Below are positions 11,071-26,359 of a stretch of 64,000 nucleotides of DNA, piece by piece. The translations under genes and the position numbers were made by a program. The DNA is from Timema cristinae (taxonomy: Eukaryota; Arthropoda; Insecta; Phasmatodea; Timematidae), in contig JBCFYV010000001.1 in NCBI GenBank assembly GCA_039000515.1, forward strand, positions 14,857,928-14,921,927. Reading direction: 5' to 3'. A model generated the notes under the pieces. It made no database searches. It was given only the letters and a program-made list of their open reading frames with translations, and was not told the origin of the DNA. Each line of letters starts with the position of its first letter. Position 1 is the first letter of the stretch.

Positions 11071-11745
11071 CTAGAACATATAATACACCCTTATAATACC
11101 AGCAATACCGCCATTGATAATCTTAGGTAGTAGTCTAGAACATATAATACAACCTTATAATACCAGCAATACCGCCATTGATAATCTTAGGTAGTAGTCT
11201 AGAACATATAATACAACCTTATAATACCAGCAATACCGCCATTGATAATCTTAGGTAGTAGTCTAGAACATATAATACACCCTTATAATACCAGCAATAC
11301 CGCCATTGATTCTTAGATAGTAGTCTAGAACATATAATACACCCTTATAATACCAGCAATACCGCCATTGATAATCTTAGGTAGTAGTCTAGAACATATA
11401 ATACACCCTTATAATACCAGCAATACTGCCACTGATAATCTTAGGTAGTAGTCTAGAACATATAATACACCCTTATAATACCAGCAATACCGCCATTGAT
11501 AATCTTAGGTAGTAGTCTAGAACATATAATACACCCTTATAATACCAGCAATACCGCCACTGATAATCTTAGGTAGTAGTCTAGAACATATAATACACCC
11601 TTATAATACCAGCAATACCGCCATTGATAATCTTAGGTAGTAGTCTAGAACATATAATACACCCTTATAATACCAGCAATACCGCCATTAGTGATCTTAG
11701 GTAATAATCTATAACAAACAATACACCCTTATACTATCTTCAATA
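11029..11745. repeat. 64-bp tandem array copying a splice acceptor and exon start
   Basis: About ten units of 64 bp follow the genuine exon border. On the minus strand each unit holds TATGTTCTAG (the acceptor) and then the exon start through CCTAAGATTATCAATGGCGG and TATTGCTGGTATTAT. After that comes a short AAGGGTGTATTA linker. The units are nearly identical through about 11690, with one small deletion near 11308; the last unit is diverged. The array therefore presents about ten extra copies of the carrier's acceptor and of the [13 protein letters not shown] codons. Confidence 0.95.
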
Positions 11746-11769
11746 CTTCCATTGGTGATTTCATGTAAG

Positions 11770-12200
11770 AAGTAGTCTAGAACAACAATATAAATTGATT
11801 TAATTTATAAATTTTTGTACACATTTGGAAACTGTAATTAGTTAAATTGCAAAGAGTGAATGTAATTAAAATAGTCCTAGTTTGAAATTAAACTATTTTT
11901 TAATAAGTTCATATTTTCTCCAGCCTTTATTCACTAACCAAAGAGTAGTGTATAAATTTAGCAGATGAATGATTTTCATTACTACTTACAATAAACTAAA
12001 AATGACATTTTCATAACAAACTTTATTTTAATAGCAGCTATGAGCTACCATAATAAGAACTCAAAATATATTTTAGAGGCACTTAATTTTGATAATTTTT
12101 TTTCGAACGACGGGGGTTAGACCCCTAAAGCCCCCAAATTTAATTCTTGTTACACACTTGATATTATGCCTTTACTCCCCCTTCCCCCCTAAAAAAAATC
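11770..12200. other. AT-rich DNA, nothing identified
   Basis: No coding block. The 5' end of the glutamate carrier transcript must lie somewhere above 11070, but no first coding exon could be recognised. Confidence 0.4.
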
Positions 12201-12214
12201 CTAGGTGCACCACT

Positions 12215-12405
12215 ACCTGTTTAGGTGGCCACATAGTCTAAGTCTCTAAGGTATCCCTCTCATAATAAATTACACTGCCAGTAACGGGTAGATCAAAGTT
12301 TGAATCTCGGTCCAGTGTACCCATGTTGGTTTTTGTTAAATGGTTTTACAATTTGCCCCGCACAAAAATGTGGGTACATTTATTCTAATTTAGAGCTCCC
12401 TCATT
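12215..12405 (+). mobile_element. tRNA-derived SINE, type 1, 3' truncated
   Basis: The head has AGGTGGCCACATAGTCTAAG and a B-box-like AGTTTGAATCTCGG. The body has AAATGGTTTTACAATTTGCC, as in the fuller type 1 copies. The 3' tail is missing. Confidence 0.65.
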
Positions 12406-13517
12406 CCTAGCACTATAGCATATTTTGTACATAAGTAAACGCATAGCCAAAACATGTAGTGAAATATGCTGCACCACTTACTCGCTATATGTTACCTATA
12501 AAATGATAATCTATGTGGTAAGCGAATAGGACCATTCTCTTTATGCTGAGTTAAGATTTGTTGGTAGCAGTACTATTTACTTTGCAGCGACTAATCAATA
12601 AGCAAATATAGATTAGCAAAACATTACACTTGAAGTTTAATCATAAAAATAAGATTGGTTCAATTTGATCCTAAAATATCAACAAATTGACATAGCAGCA
12701 AATAAAGATAAGAAAAGTCAATAGATAATGTTGAACTAGGCTTTGTTGATATCTACAAGCTAGAAAAAAAATTAGATATGTTAGACAATGTAGTGATTTG
12801 TTAAAGGCACACTTTAAAAAATACAGAGATCCAGTTTGATTAACTTAAACTTGTGAGTTTTGATATGCAGTGGTTGTCCCTTAACTGGAGTCATCTTAAA
12901 TATGTATATTATCTACCCCCTCACTTCCCTCTACAATCAGTAGATGATAATAACCAAACTCATGCCTGGGCGCTCTTAGAGGTGTGCAAACATTGTGGCC
13001 ACACAGGGCCCTGCGCTTAATTAGGTGACTGATGGGGTGGGGGTAAAAACAGTTGGGATAGGAAAGTTTTAGTTGCGCGCTAGTATAGTAGGCTTCCTGT
13101 ATAAGATATAGCAAATATTTTCAGAAAAACAAATACATAATCAATCGATTTGATTCAAACTTGGAACAGTTGTTATTTGTACCTTTCTATGTATCAAGTA
13201 TGTTGAGGAAGAAAATTGAACTAAGGGTTGGAGTCAAATCAACACATATTTAAAAACACGGCTTCCATCATTGATAATTACCTGTATTTCTTTTAGGACA
13301 TTTCCTGATAAGGTACCTTATATGGATGAAAATTGGAATAGCGGTGCCAACTAATTTAATTACATTAAACAAAAATTAAGTTTTTAACTTTTTGGGGGTG
13401 AGGCAGGTAACTAGGGGCCCTGTAAACAAAGTTTGTCCAAGGTTCCAAGTCTGCTAAGGGCAGACCTAAGCCTATGACCAGTACCATAAATATGTTCTAA
13501 CATATTTAAGTGTTACA

Positions 13518-13697
13518 AAGCTAAATACTACCATAATGAAGAGCTACAATATTGCAACAGAGCTAAATACTACCATAATGAAGTATTACAATACTGGGAC
13601 AGAGATAAATACTATCATATTAAAATGTTACAATACTGGGACAAAGCTAGATACTACCATATTGAAGCATTGCAATCTTGGTAGAGAGCTAAATACT
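13518..13697. repeat. Short tandem array, about 48-bp unit
   Basis: About four diverged units of GAGCTAAATACTACCATAAT, then GAAG...TACAATACTGGGACA. No coding potential. Confidence 0.75.
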
Positions 13698-13699
13698 TT

Positions 13700-14700
13700 T
13701 AAAGGAACCTAAATTATTTCACACAAAGAGGTAAAATTTACTTAAAATTTTCAAAAACATTTTGACAGACGTACTCCAGACATTTAAGTGATATTTCAGG
13801 CTACCATATTATTGTACAGAGGCATTTACTCTTTAGATTATTTTATAAGTAAGCCTATCTTTCAACAATGACCGGACAACCTGACCCAATTACATGTGGT
13901 TTAATGTTTTTTGCGATCAATTCAGCAACTTTTAATGATGCCCTAGTTGCACTATCTAAAACCGAAACCCTTTTTTATCCCTTTTATTTGCTGCTCTGTG
14001 TTGTGATTTTATAAGAGGTTCGAAATAATATGATGATGGTTTTTAGGACTCATTGGGATTGTTTGGGGGTTTGATGCCGCTTCATTCTGCTGAGAACCAT
14101 TGTTTCAAAATATTTACAAATAAGAGAGCCATTAATAGCTCTATCAATGAAATGTTTACTTGTAACAAGTCAACCAAATTAATTAAATTGAAACACATAT
14201 TAAAAGAGAGTAAGTACATACAATAAAACTCTTCTACATTAAGTCTATTAGCGTTATTTATAAAGGTAAAATGTTAACAGAGGTCAGATAACTATGGATC
14301 AAGGAAAAAAAAGTTTTTTTATAAAATAAATAATAAGAAATAAATACAAAATGATTTAACACCCCCACCCCTTTTTTATATACACAAGATAAAGTTTACT
14401 CAAATGCATATTCGCTAAGTTAAAGATTTACAAAGCTAGAAACCTGAGTCAACTTAGAACACAATTTGAAAGTTATTTTAAATATAAATATTGTATAATT
14501 TACTCGTCATTTATTCTTGTTCAGATGTGGACTGTCTCCGCCACATATTAGGGTAATTTTGTAGCTACTTTGGTAACATTCGTATATGGTTACTTAACTA
14601 TCTTTCAATTACAATTTATATTCTATTTGGGCCTATTAGATGTGTGGTTAAGGGAATTTGTAAATTTCCTTGTGACTTGCTGTAATGTTCTAAAAGTACA
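13700..14700. other. No gene seen
   Basis: AT-rich, no convincing coding block and no clear repeat assignment. Confidence 0.35.
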
Positions 14701-14702
14701 CT

Positions 14703-14945
14703 GTGGTGGCCCCATGGTCTAAGGCGGTACTCTCGCAATATATACTATAGATACTGCTGATGACAAGGCAATAGGGGTTCGAATCTCGGTCGGGTGTACT
14801 GAGGATGGTTTTACTCTCTTCCTTCATGCAAATATGGATGCACTTAAGCTAAATTCAACCTTCCTAAGCCTTAACTCATTAGTGTACCCTAATCAGTACA
14901 TTATGTGTACCTGAATAGGGAGTAAGAAGCTGTGTTAAAAAATCT
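14703..14945 (+). mobile_element. tRNA-derived SINE, type 1
   Basis: The head GTGGCCCCATGGTCTAAGGC (A-box region) and GGGGTTCGAATCTCGG (B box) are clear. The body follows the family, but the last bases degenerate to GAATAGGGAGTAAGAAGCTG in place of GAATGGGTAGTAAGACGCGG. Confidence 0.8.
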
Positions 14946-14949
14946 ATTA

Positions 14950-16690
14950 CATATTTTTTATTTTGCGCTGTCAATGTTGATAAAATAATTCAATGTGATG
15001 ATTTTGTTCATACAGCTTATTCTATTTTTCATATTTAAGAAAATTGAAAGGTAAAATGACACTCCAACATTAATCATAATAATGAACAAAAGGCTGCTAG
15101 CACCTTTACTTTACAAGTGTCACTCTCAATATTATCCTACATCAAGGCAGAGTTTTTAAGAAATAAACCTAACACCTAGTTACACCCGACCTCAAAATAC
15201 TAACTTGAAATCCTGTTCACTTATGATTCCCATTTGGCCAGCTGCAAGATGAAATATTAAAATAGATTAGAGTTTTTTATTTTTTTATTTATAGAGTTCA
15301 CCACTGCAGACTAAAATCTAGTTGTAAAATTTTAAATGCTTGTGTTAATTTAACATCTGCAGACCCTAAGAGATATATATATATATTTTTTTTTTCAAAA
15401 AAGTTCACTTGAAATGTCAGTAGAACCAAATAACCAATCACCACAATTTAAATCAAACTACTTTGAATAAATATTAATAGTTTCTCATGAATCGCACTTA
15501 ATTGCATCAAGATATCATTACAAAAATTAATACAAGACTATTTTTAAATTTGTAAAAGCCTTAGTTTACCCTAAAACCTGGTTCTCGCAACTTCCCCGAC
15601 ACTTGTGGAGGTTTGCACTTTATAGATGCTGACTGCTGAGCGGACGACTTTAACAATTTTCATCGATACACAAATACTTTTCGCCCTAGTAGCCAATGAT
15701 CCTACTAGTTACAATATAAAGCACCTAGTAGCAACTTTCATTACTGAAAACTGAGCAGCGCTTCTATTAGCAAATAAACTTACTACAAAGAATAAAGAAT
15801 GTTAGAAAATTAGATTTCTACTATAAGCGCTATGGCTACTTCAAGGTAAGTCTATATAACGTCGGCTTGGAGGTAAAACTCACTAAGAAGCATTTTCAAT
15901 GTTTGGAGATATGCTAAGTTAAATACTTATTTACTAGGGAAAATTCCTTTTTTCTTAATATTTTGTTTTCTTTGCAAGTTTCACCTTTGTATTATTATTC
16001 CTTTGATAAAATACATTATGTTTTATATAAATATTGAATAGGATTGGTGTTAAAAATGAGTATTGTAACGAATTTAGTGTGAATCATTCACTTAGTGACT
16101 CTATGGTGATTAATATAATTATTTTTAAGGCATTCATAAAATAAATAACATTAGAAAAGACAACATTTTATTGACAAAACACTTACTTGAATTTTTTTTA
16201 TTAGTAACAGATTAAATAGTGAATCACTATCAAGGTAAAACAAAAGTGTATTAGACTGATTTAAATTGCTTCTGTAAACAATAAAAAATATATATTAAGA
16301 ATACAGCATTAAAGCCATCTTTGTATAGATTAATTATCCTCACGATCACTTCCATTGTAAGCTGCTGGTTTTGATGCTTCATCAGGTCAATTGTCATCAG
16401 TAGGTACAATTTTATACCAGGGTTGTAGTTCCTATGGTATTTTACCACTGGTACACAACCTGTCAAGATCTTTCTCTCTCTTTTTTTTTTTTGCTTAACT
16501 AATAGCCAATAGATACGCAAGCGAAACATGATAAGGTTCTTTACAGCATCTTCCTCGCCCCACTACAAATTATTTTTTGTAAAGGCCAATGTGGTAATAC
16601 CTGTAAAAAAAAATACACCAGTGGATCTTTTTCATACGAAGACACTTGATTTTGAGCCATTCAACTTGATCACAATTCTCATCAACATTT
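14950..16690. other. No gene assigned; possible promoter or first-exon sequence near 15.6-15.85 kb
   Basis: This is mostly AT-rich. A less AT-rich stretch at about 15590-15660 could be a transcription start or 5' exon of the minus-strand carrier gene. I cannot show this. On the plus strand, ATGGCTACTTCAAG followed by GTAAGT at 15830-15850 looks like a tiny first exon, but no partner exon is visible. Confidence 0.2.
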
Positions 16691-16699
16691 CTAAAACCC

Positions 16700-17525
16700 T
16701 ACTCGATAAAGACCCGATGTCTCGTGTTGGAGTCAAACCATCCCTTATCATTTTGGGCTAAGGCGATTCCCACAGCAAACTACCTGCGTAAAATGTCTCC
16801 ATCAAGGACCCTGAAAGGCGAAACACCTTTTCAGAAATGGGTAGGAAGAGTTCCATTGGTTCAACATCTTCATGTATTTGGCAACAAAACTTTCGTTTGG
16901 GACAAAAAACCTGGTAATGGAAAGTTTTGAAATTTTGAAGGAATTTTTGTCGGCTATTCCGAAATTTCAAAAGTTTATATAATATGGATGCCCAACGAAA
17001 GGAAAATCAAAATCATGAGAGATGTCAGGGTTTTGGACAAAACATTCTATAACTTAAAGAAAAGAAGAGGAGACAACGCTATCATAATGGATATTCAACC
17101 TAATGAGGATAACAAAGAAGTTATTAATGAATAAAATATTGATGTAATTATTCTTCGCGCTCCACTTGTTCTAGATTAAGACCTTGTAGATACCTTAGAC
17201 CAAGGAAAGAAAAGAACCATATGAAGACCAAGTCCACTCAAGGCCAAAACGCAATAGTAAACTTTCAATTTGGATGTCAGATTATGCGGCGTCAGCCTTT
17301 TGTGATGTTAAAGGTGCATTAGAAGGAGGTGATGGAGAAGCATGGCAAAAAGTTATGGAAGAGTAAATAGAATTTCACTTAAAAAAAATGAATCTTGGGA
17401 AATTGTAGATCGAGAAGAAAGTGACAATGTGATAGGTAGCAGAATGGTATTAAAAAATAAATATAAAGTCAATGGGAGCTAGAGAGAAGGAAAGCTCGTA
17501 TTCTTGTAAAAGGTTTTTCTCAACG
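16700..17525 (+). pseudogene. Ty1/copia retrotransposon remnant (integrase C-terminal to RT start)
   Basis: Broken plus-strand frames give NHPLSFWAKAIPTANYLRKM and GETPFQKWVGRVPLVQHLHV. These match the end of a copia integrase core, where the W-A-x-A and TP-x-x-x-W motifs occur. After a stop, FEGIFVGYSEISKVYIIWMP and KIKIMRDVRVLDKTFYN match the downstream integrase tail. Next, DGEAWQKVMEE and NESWEIVDREESDNVIGSRM match the start of the copia reverse transcriptase domain. Stops and frameshifts interrupt it. It ends abruptly at a SINE-like fragment at 17530. No LTRs were seen. Confidence 0.85.
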
Positions 17526-17529
17526 TCCC

Positions 17530-17585
17530 AGTCCTGGGTTCGATTCCCGTGTCCAAGTGTCATTTTTCAATTTTCAGAATATGAT
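17530..17585 (+). mobile_element. SINE fragment of the inverted-dimer family
   Basis: CTGGGTTCGATTCCCGTGTC, then CAAGTGTCATTTTTCAATTTTCAGAAT. This is the same B-box and tail as the right end of the dimers at 4775 and 22153. It abuts the broken end of the copia remnant. Confidence 0.7.
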
Positions 17586-18068
17586 ATAAATATGTAGTTA
17601 TCATCCATGTTGTTTACAGTCTGCCAAGACTACACTTATATTTAAAGTTGGCTATTAGCTAGTATATTGATTTCAGGAACCATTTTATATTGAAAGTACC
17701 ATAAGTATAATAAATAAGATATCTTAAAATTTGATTAAATTTGTTTGAGTGACAGACTTGGTGTAGTTGCCGTAGGTTCAAACGACCACGTAGGTTATAG
17801 GCTTGTAGAATGTATTATTATATTACTATTCTTTTTTTTTAAGTTGTCTCATTTTTATCTTGAATACTGCTTTCATAAACCATATTATGTTGAAAGTTTT
17901 ATATATATATATATATATAATAAAATAAGCTAGCTAAAAACTATTTTACATTGGTTTGAATGACATACTTTGTGTAGTAGTCATACGTGCAAACTATAAT
18001 TTATGTTATAGGCTTGTAGGAAGCACGGTATCTACTAAATCCTGATTTTAGTGAGGATTCCAATCTGT

Positions 18069-18210
18069 AAGGCTTTATCTCGAACCAGAATACTATCATA
18101 TATTAATGTTTTGGTAGGATAAATTGCCATTTAGAATAGAAGTAGAAATTTCCTTTTGGAAGGTATTCACCCTACCTAAACACGATAGGATTCTGGTAAG
18201 AGATAAGGCC
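18069..18210. repeat. Imperfect hairpin-forming inverted repeat
   Basis: AAGGCTTTATCTCGAACCAG followed by AATACTATC on the left pairs with GATAGGATTCTGGTAAGAG followed by ATAAGGCCTT on the right. The arms are about 27 bp with few mismatches, so this is possibly a small MITE. Confidence 0.55.
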
Positions 18211-18229
18211 TTCCAAACTAGCTTCATTC

Positions 18230-21200
18230 AAAATGCATCGTATATATAAGCCTACATCAAATTATTTAAAGAAAAAACTCACCAGTTTCAAACTTTTTTA
18301 TGCTCTTCAAAACTTGTACTAACACATAGTGTAATCCATTTAAATAATCACATATTGATGTATCTCATATATTCAATCAATTTAATGAACAATGTCAAAA
18401 TGCCACTTTGCCTTGTATGGGTGTAGGAGAGAGATACCTTAAGGTTTCCTTCTCTCTTACACATTGGTATGTAGATGAAAATTTCAGCCACAGATATCCG
18501 TCAGTTATATTATACAGATCAATGATATGGGTACCGTGCAAAATGCAGACGATATTTGTATTCATGAGACAAGCGCGCAAGACGGCCATATTTTTAAGTT
18601 CTTGCAGGGAAAATCTGAGCGACATCATATTTACCGCGATCAAATACTCGAAAATCCTAAAACATAGCTCACCTTTTCTCATAAACTACAGTACCCCCTT
18701 CCCTTCTCACAGAATATTTTTTTGGGGGAGGTCCTGTGGTGGCTTGTGGCAAAGTCTCTCAACAGGAGAGGGCGAGAATTTCTTTATTTTAACATAAGTT
18801 CCTTTTGAATTATTATATATGTATTCACTAGTAACACAATTTTTATCTTAAATTATTTTTACAACAGTGTTTATTGTGAATACTTTGCATCATTAATTTC
18901 CACCTTTTATGTTAATAATTGTGGGGGGTGGGCGGAGGGTAGCCTTATTACTCTACATACTTATGAAACTTTTTTTAAAGACTGAATCAGAAATTCTTTA
19001 TTCTTCTTAATAACAGAAGCAGGCCTGTATGTTAGAAGGTTTTCCACACTTTTGTTCTAAATCTCATCATTGCAACACAAAAATTTGAGCAGCAGTTCCC
19101 AACCATTCAAAAATCCCAATAATTTGCAGTATGTGATGCTAAATATTTACTATTTTGGTACATTTTTAATGGCGCCCAGTGATATAGCACATCTTCCGAA
19201 TGACCGAGCTAGAATCAGTGCTGCCGCCTCTCCAAACACTGTTTAAATCAGTTTTACTTTTTGCTTCCAAATATTTATTTATATGATTTGATTAAATAAT
19301 ATTTTTAAACAGCTTTAATTTGTTTGGCTTCTCGCAGCGTACCACAGTTTGGGAACCTTTGAACTAAAGGATTCTGATGAAAGTAAACTTTTAAAGAAAG
19401 AGAAAAGTTTGTGGTCATCATTGAGCAGTAGTTTAATTATAGGATGTGATATAAACCATCCAAACTAAAAGCTTCAAATCATACAATCCCAATAAGGAAA
19501 ATTTTGTAAATTATATATTAAAAAAATATATGTATTGACCTGCAGATGTTTTTTATATGTGGGCTTGACCCAACTATTCTTTCAGGTTGACTTCCTACAC
19601 TAACTACTTTACATCATTGTATCATGTTTCTACACTGTCTTATTATACATTTACAAGCCATTATGCACTAAGTTACTCAGAATTTTAGATTTTAAAGTCA
19701 AAGTCTAAAGCTTGGTTAATTTGATTCAATTCCAAGGTTTATTTCATATCAAATAAAGTCTCAATAGTTCATTCCCTCCTCCCCAGATTTAAAAATAGTT
19801 TTTACAACCATATTAGATTTATTTATAAATAATATTTTTTATATTATCCCAGAAAAATGTGTTTGTAATTCATGTTTTAAGCATAAATCTTTGTACTAAA
19901 AATAATGCATCAAACTTTGAATAGTAGTTTTCATTTTAGCTTGACTCAAAAAGACAAAATATTCCTATTTATTTTCATAATGCACAATTACTTATTTTTA
20001 TCAAGCTATCGATATATTCAACACTCCACCCAGCAGTAAAAATATGGCAACAGTGCATATTTCAGTTACTCTCCAATTTTTTATTGTCTTCTTTCTTGAT
20101 ATTAAAAATGAATATTTTCCAAAAAAATTCACTATCATAGTATGTAACCATGTAAGAGAAGAGAAGTTGGGAATGTTAAGAGTGTATGTCAAAATGAAGA
20201 GGGAAGTTAATTTGTTCCTAGCTCACTTTCTTTCTATATCACTTACATTAGAATACCTGGCAATGTTTTCATAGATAGCAAAAATAAAACATTTAATAAT
20301 ATACAGTCAAACATCCAGTCGAAGAAAAACACAACTTTAAGTGAAATGAAATTATAATGTAAGACTTTTTGAGGAAAAAACAAACAGAATATGCATGTTT
20401 GAAAAAATATACAAGGATACATACTACTGTATAAATTCACTAAAAATGTGGTATAAAGCCAATACAAGTAGATATAATAATTCACAAATCATTGTTTCAA
20501 TTCCAAATATTATACATAGGAAATATATACATTTCATACAAATAAACTTTATATGCTTGGCTACAAAAGTGTATTAAAACACTGCTGCAATTTAAGTGAA
20601 CAAGTTGGTCACTGTTAACATGATTTTTGTGAAATTGTATTCAATGCGCAAACAATAAATAAAGTAAAGGAAAGTCACTCACAAATGTTAAAACGACTAT
20701 TGAGAATAGAGGATAAATTTTGTTTCAACTAAATCATTTGTAAATAGTATTCTCATAATCAATTTAATGTGTCATTCTGGCCTTTGTATCCATGTTCGAA
20801 TTCATACTAATGAATTAGAAGCTGCTGTTTAAAACACTGAGAAGAGTTCTGATGATTAGGATTTATCAATCTGTGAACCTGCTTTAAGGCAAGATGTTTA
20901 ATTGATTAATTTCAAAGTAAAAGTAGTGTAAATTTACACATAAACATGCTTTAAAAATATATTTAAGTACCATAAAAAGTCAAAATAATGAAAAATAATC
21001 CACCACACGCTTTACAAAATATATAAGTACCACAATAATTCAAGCCAAATTAATAAAATAAAATCGACCATATATTCATATAAGTCAATCAAGGAATGTA
21101 TTTACAAAGATATAATACCAATGAACAGATAAAAACACAAAAACCAAATATTTTAGCTCTAATGATTTCAGTTCTAGACACATTAAACATTAAATTGACA

Positions 21201-21700
21201 CCAGAATTCAAGCTGCTACCCATTGTAAGTACACTACCTGCCCTCATGATGGGAGAACACCCAATACAAGTACACATTTCTCTGTGAACATTACTTAATC
21301 CACTCGAATTGCTTGTAATAAAGCCCAGGGTACCTTAAAGCACAAACCATACAACTGTGGCTTTATCCAGGCTTGATACTGTGACAGCCGTTGTTCCCTG
21401 GTCTTCACATGTGAGCGAGTGTGTTGTTAGTGTCACAGACAAGCAAATGTTTGTGATTTAAAGAAATATATTGTTTGTATTAAAATAATGTTGATTGTTG
21501 TACAGTAATATATTGTGGGGTGTGGATGTTCGGGGTGTTACATGGTTACCATTATAATAGTAAGGAAGTAAAAATGGTGGCTCAGTAAACAACTTATTCA
21601 AAACAATCAATATTTAAAATAAAGGCTCATTACAAAGATTTTTTAAGTAATGAAGAAATTTTAACCATCTGTAATGTCCGAACAATGATTTGGTACTTGT
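18230..21700. other. AT-rich intergenic DNA, no gene seen
   Basis: Several short ORFs occur by chance, but none is splice-bounded or protein-like. The 3' UTR of the V-ATPase E transcript must extend down from 21748 into this stretch; I could not fix its poly(A) site. Confidence 0.4.
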
Positions 21701-21747
21701 ACCTCGGTGGAAAAGGGCTATACTATTACTAAACCTAAACAGTAGAT

Positions 21748-24950
<3,203 letters not shown>

Positions 24951-25080
24951 TTTTGTATTTGTTTAAATTAACACTTGTAACAAAGAGATTATCGAAATTA
25001 TAAATTTTATGTTATTATAATTGAATTCAACTAAACTTATGTTGCTTAGTTCTAACTTCGTTCGATCATATGATCAGAAG

Positions 25081-25680
25081 GAGGGATGGGCGTTTGTAGT
25101 CGATCTATCAGATTCTCGATTATTTTTCAGCTCCTAATCGACTTTTTAGATAGTTTAAGAGGCCAGTAATGCATTAGCCAAACCATTTCTTTTTTTTCAT
25201 GTTTCTTTAACAAATTGGATCACAAATGATCGGTAATTATTACCACATATCTTATGTTTATAATGAAACAGTGATTAAAATATTAAACTGGGGATATATA
25301 CATGCACATTGTATATTATATATAGTAAATAGAGTATCTAAATATACTAAAGTAAAGGTTACACTAAAAACAAGTTAATTAAACTGGATCTTTTTAAACA
25401 TGAAATTAACCTAATTTAAATTGTGCCAAGACTATTAAATTAAATTTGATTTTATTTTGCTCTGATTTGATTATTGTCTTTGATATTATGGTAAAACTTT
25501 TTTTTTTTCAATGGCATTGAAGACATTTTCTTCAATGAGCCAGAAACACTTGTATTCGAGTCACTCCCGATGCTACTTTCTTAATTTTTCTATGCGTTCA
25601 ATCCAGGTATTACCCACATAACCTAGCCCTAACTCAACACGAATTTCGTCTATGAGATAACCGGGAAGACATTTTTGTTC
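25081..25680. other. No gene seen
   Basis: AT-rich DNA upstream of the V-ATPase gene. Its distal end is probably the 3' UTR of the LINE fragment that starts at 25685 on the minus strand. Confidence 0.35.
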
Positions 25681-25684
25681 GTTT

Positions 25685-26350
25685 CTAAACTAACATATTA
25701 ATATTTAGAAGGAAATTAAACATCCGCTCATACAAAGTAACGTTATCTGAGTGTAATACATTAACTAAAGAAAAGTCTGTGATATAATTAAGAATGTAAT
25801 TTACTCGTGCCAACTGATGTACAGGACAAGTCATAATTATATGTTTTAATGTTTCAGGAACGTAGCAAACCACACAATGTGAGGATGGAACCTTGCGCAT
25901 CAAATAAAGTTGGTCTTTCGTGTAGGCGTGCCTGGACCGAAGGCGGATTATTGTACAAATAAACTTACGAGAGCCCTTACATCACGAAAACCATGGTGTA
26001 ACTAATTTTGTACCACATGCACCGTGGTACCATTTTGCTTTCTGCTGGCATGAGGTCTCCCACCGTTCGCTCCATTTAACCCGACTTCTGAGTTTTACCC
26101 TTTGTATAAAGTCGCTATATGGTAGCGGGATTTCTTGTACAATGGAAAGTAAATTTACACTAGATGCCAAACTATCTACTCTCTCGTTACCCAATATACA
26201 CACGTACCCACCCATTGTTACCTCAATTCGTAGCCCCTAGCTCTTAGAGAGGCGCACTCTTCGAGAATTTGAATTATCAATGGGTCTGATGGAGGGGCTG
26301 ACATGTCGGTTATAGAATCCAAAGCGCTACAAGCTGAGGAAACTATATTT
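25685..26350 (-). pseudogene. Non-LTR retrotransposon fragment: RNase H and C-terminal zinc knuckle
   Basis: The minus-strand frame begins SSACSALDSITDMSAPPSDP and continues into YVCILGNERVDSLASS, which fits the end of a LINE RNase H domain (the H/N-x-G-N-E-x-A/V-D box). A stop interrupts it, and the frame then shows VPSSHCVVCYVPETLKHIIM followed by TCPVH. This Cys-Cys-His-Cys knuckle follows RNase H in I/Jockey-like elements. It is 5' truncated at a T/A run near 26350. Confidence 0.8.
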
Positions 26351-26359
26351 TTTTTCCCA

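Noticed and set aside
15830..15850. Tiny first coding exon ATGGCTACTTCAAG with a GTAAGT donor on the plus strand
   Set aside because: No partner exon on the plus strand was found; the next gene downstream is on the minus strand.
16251..16529. 92-codon minus-strand ORF near the copia remnant
   Set aside because: Low-complexity, K- and I-rich translation of AT-rich DNA without any domain.
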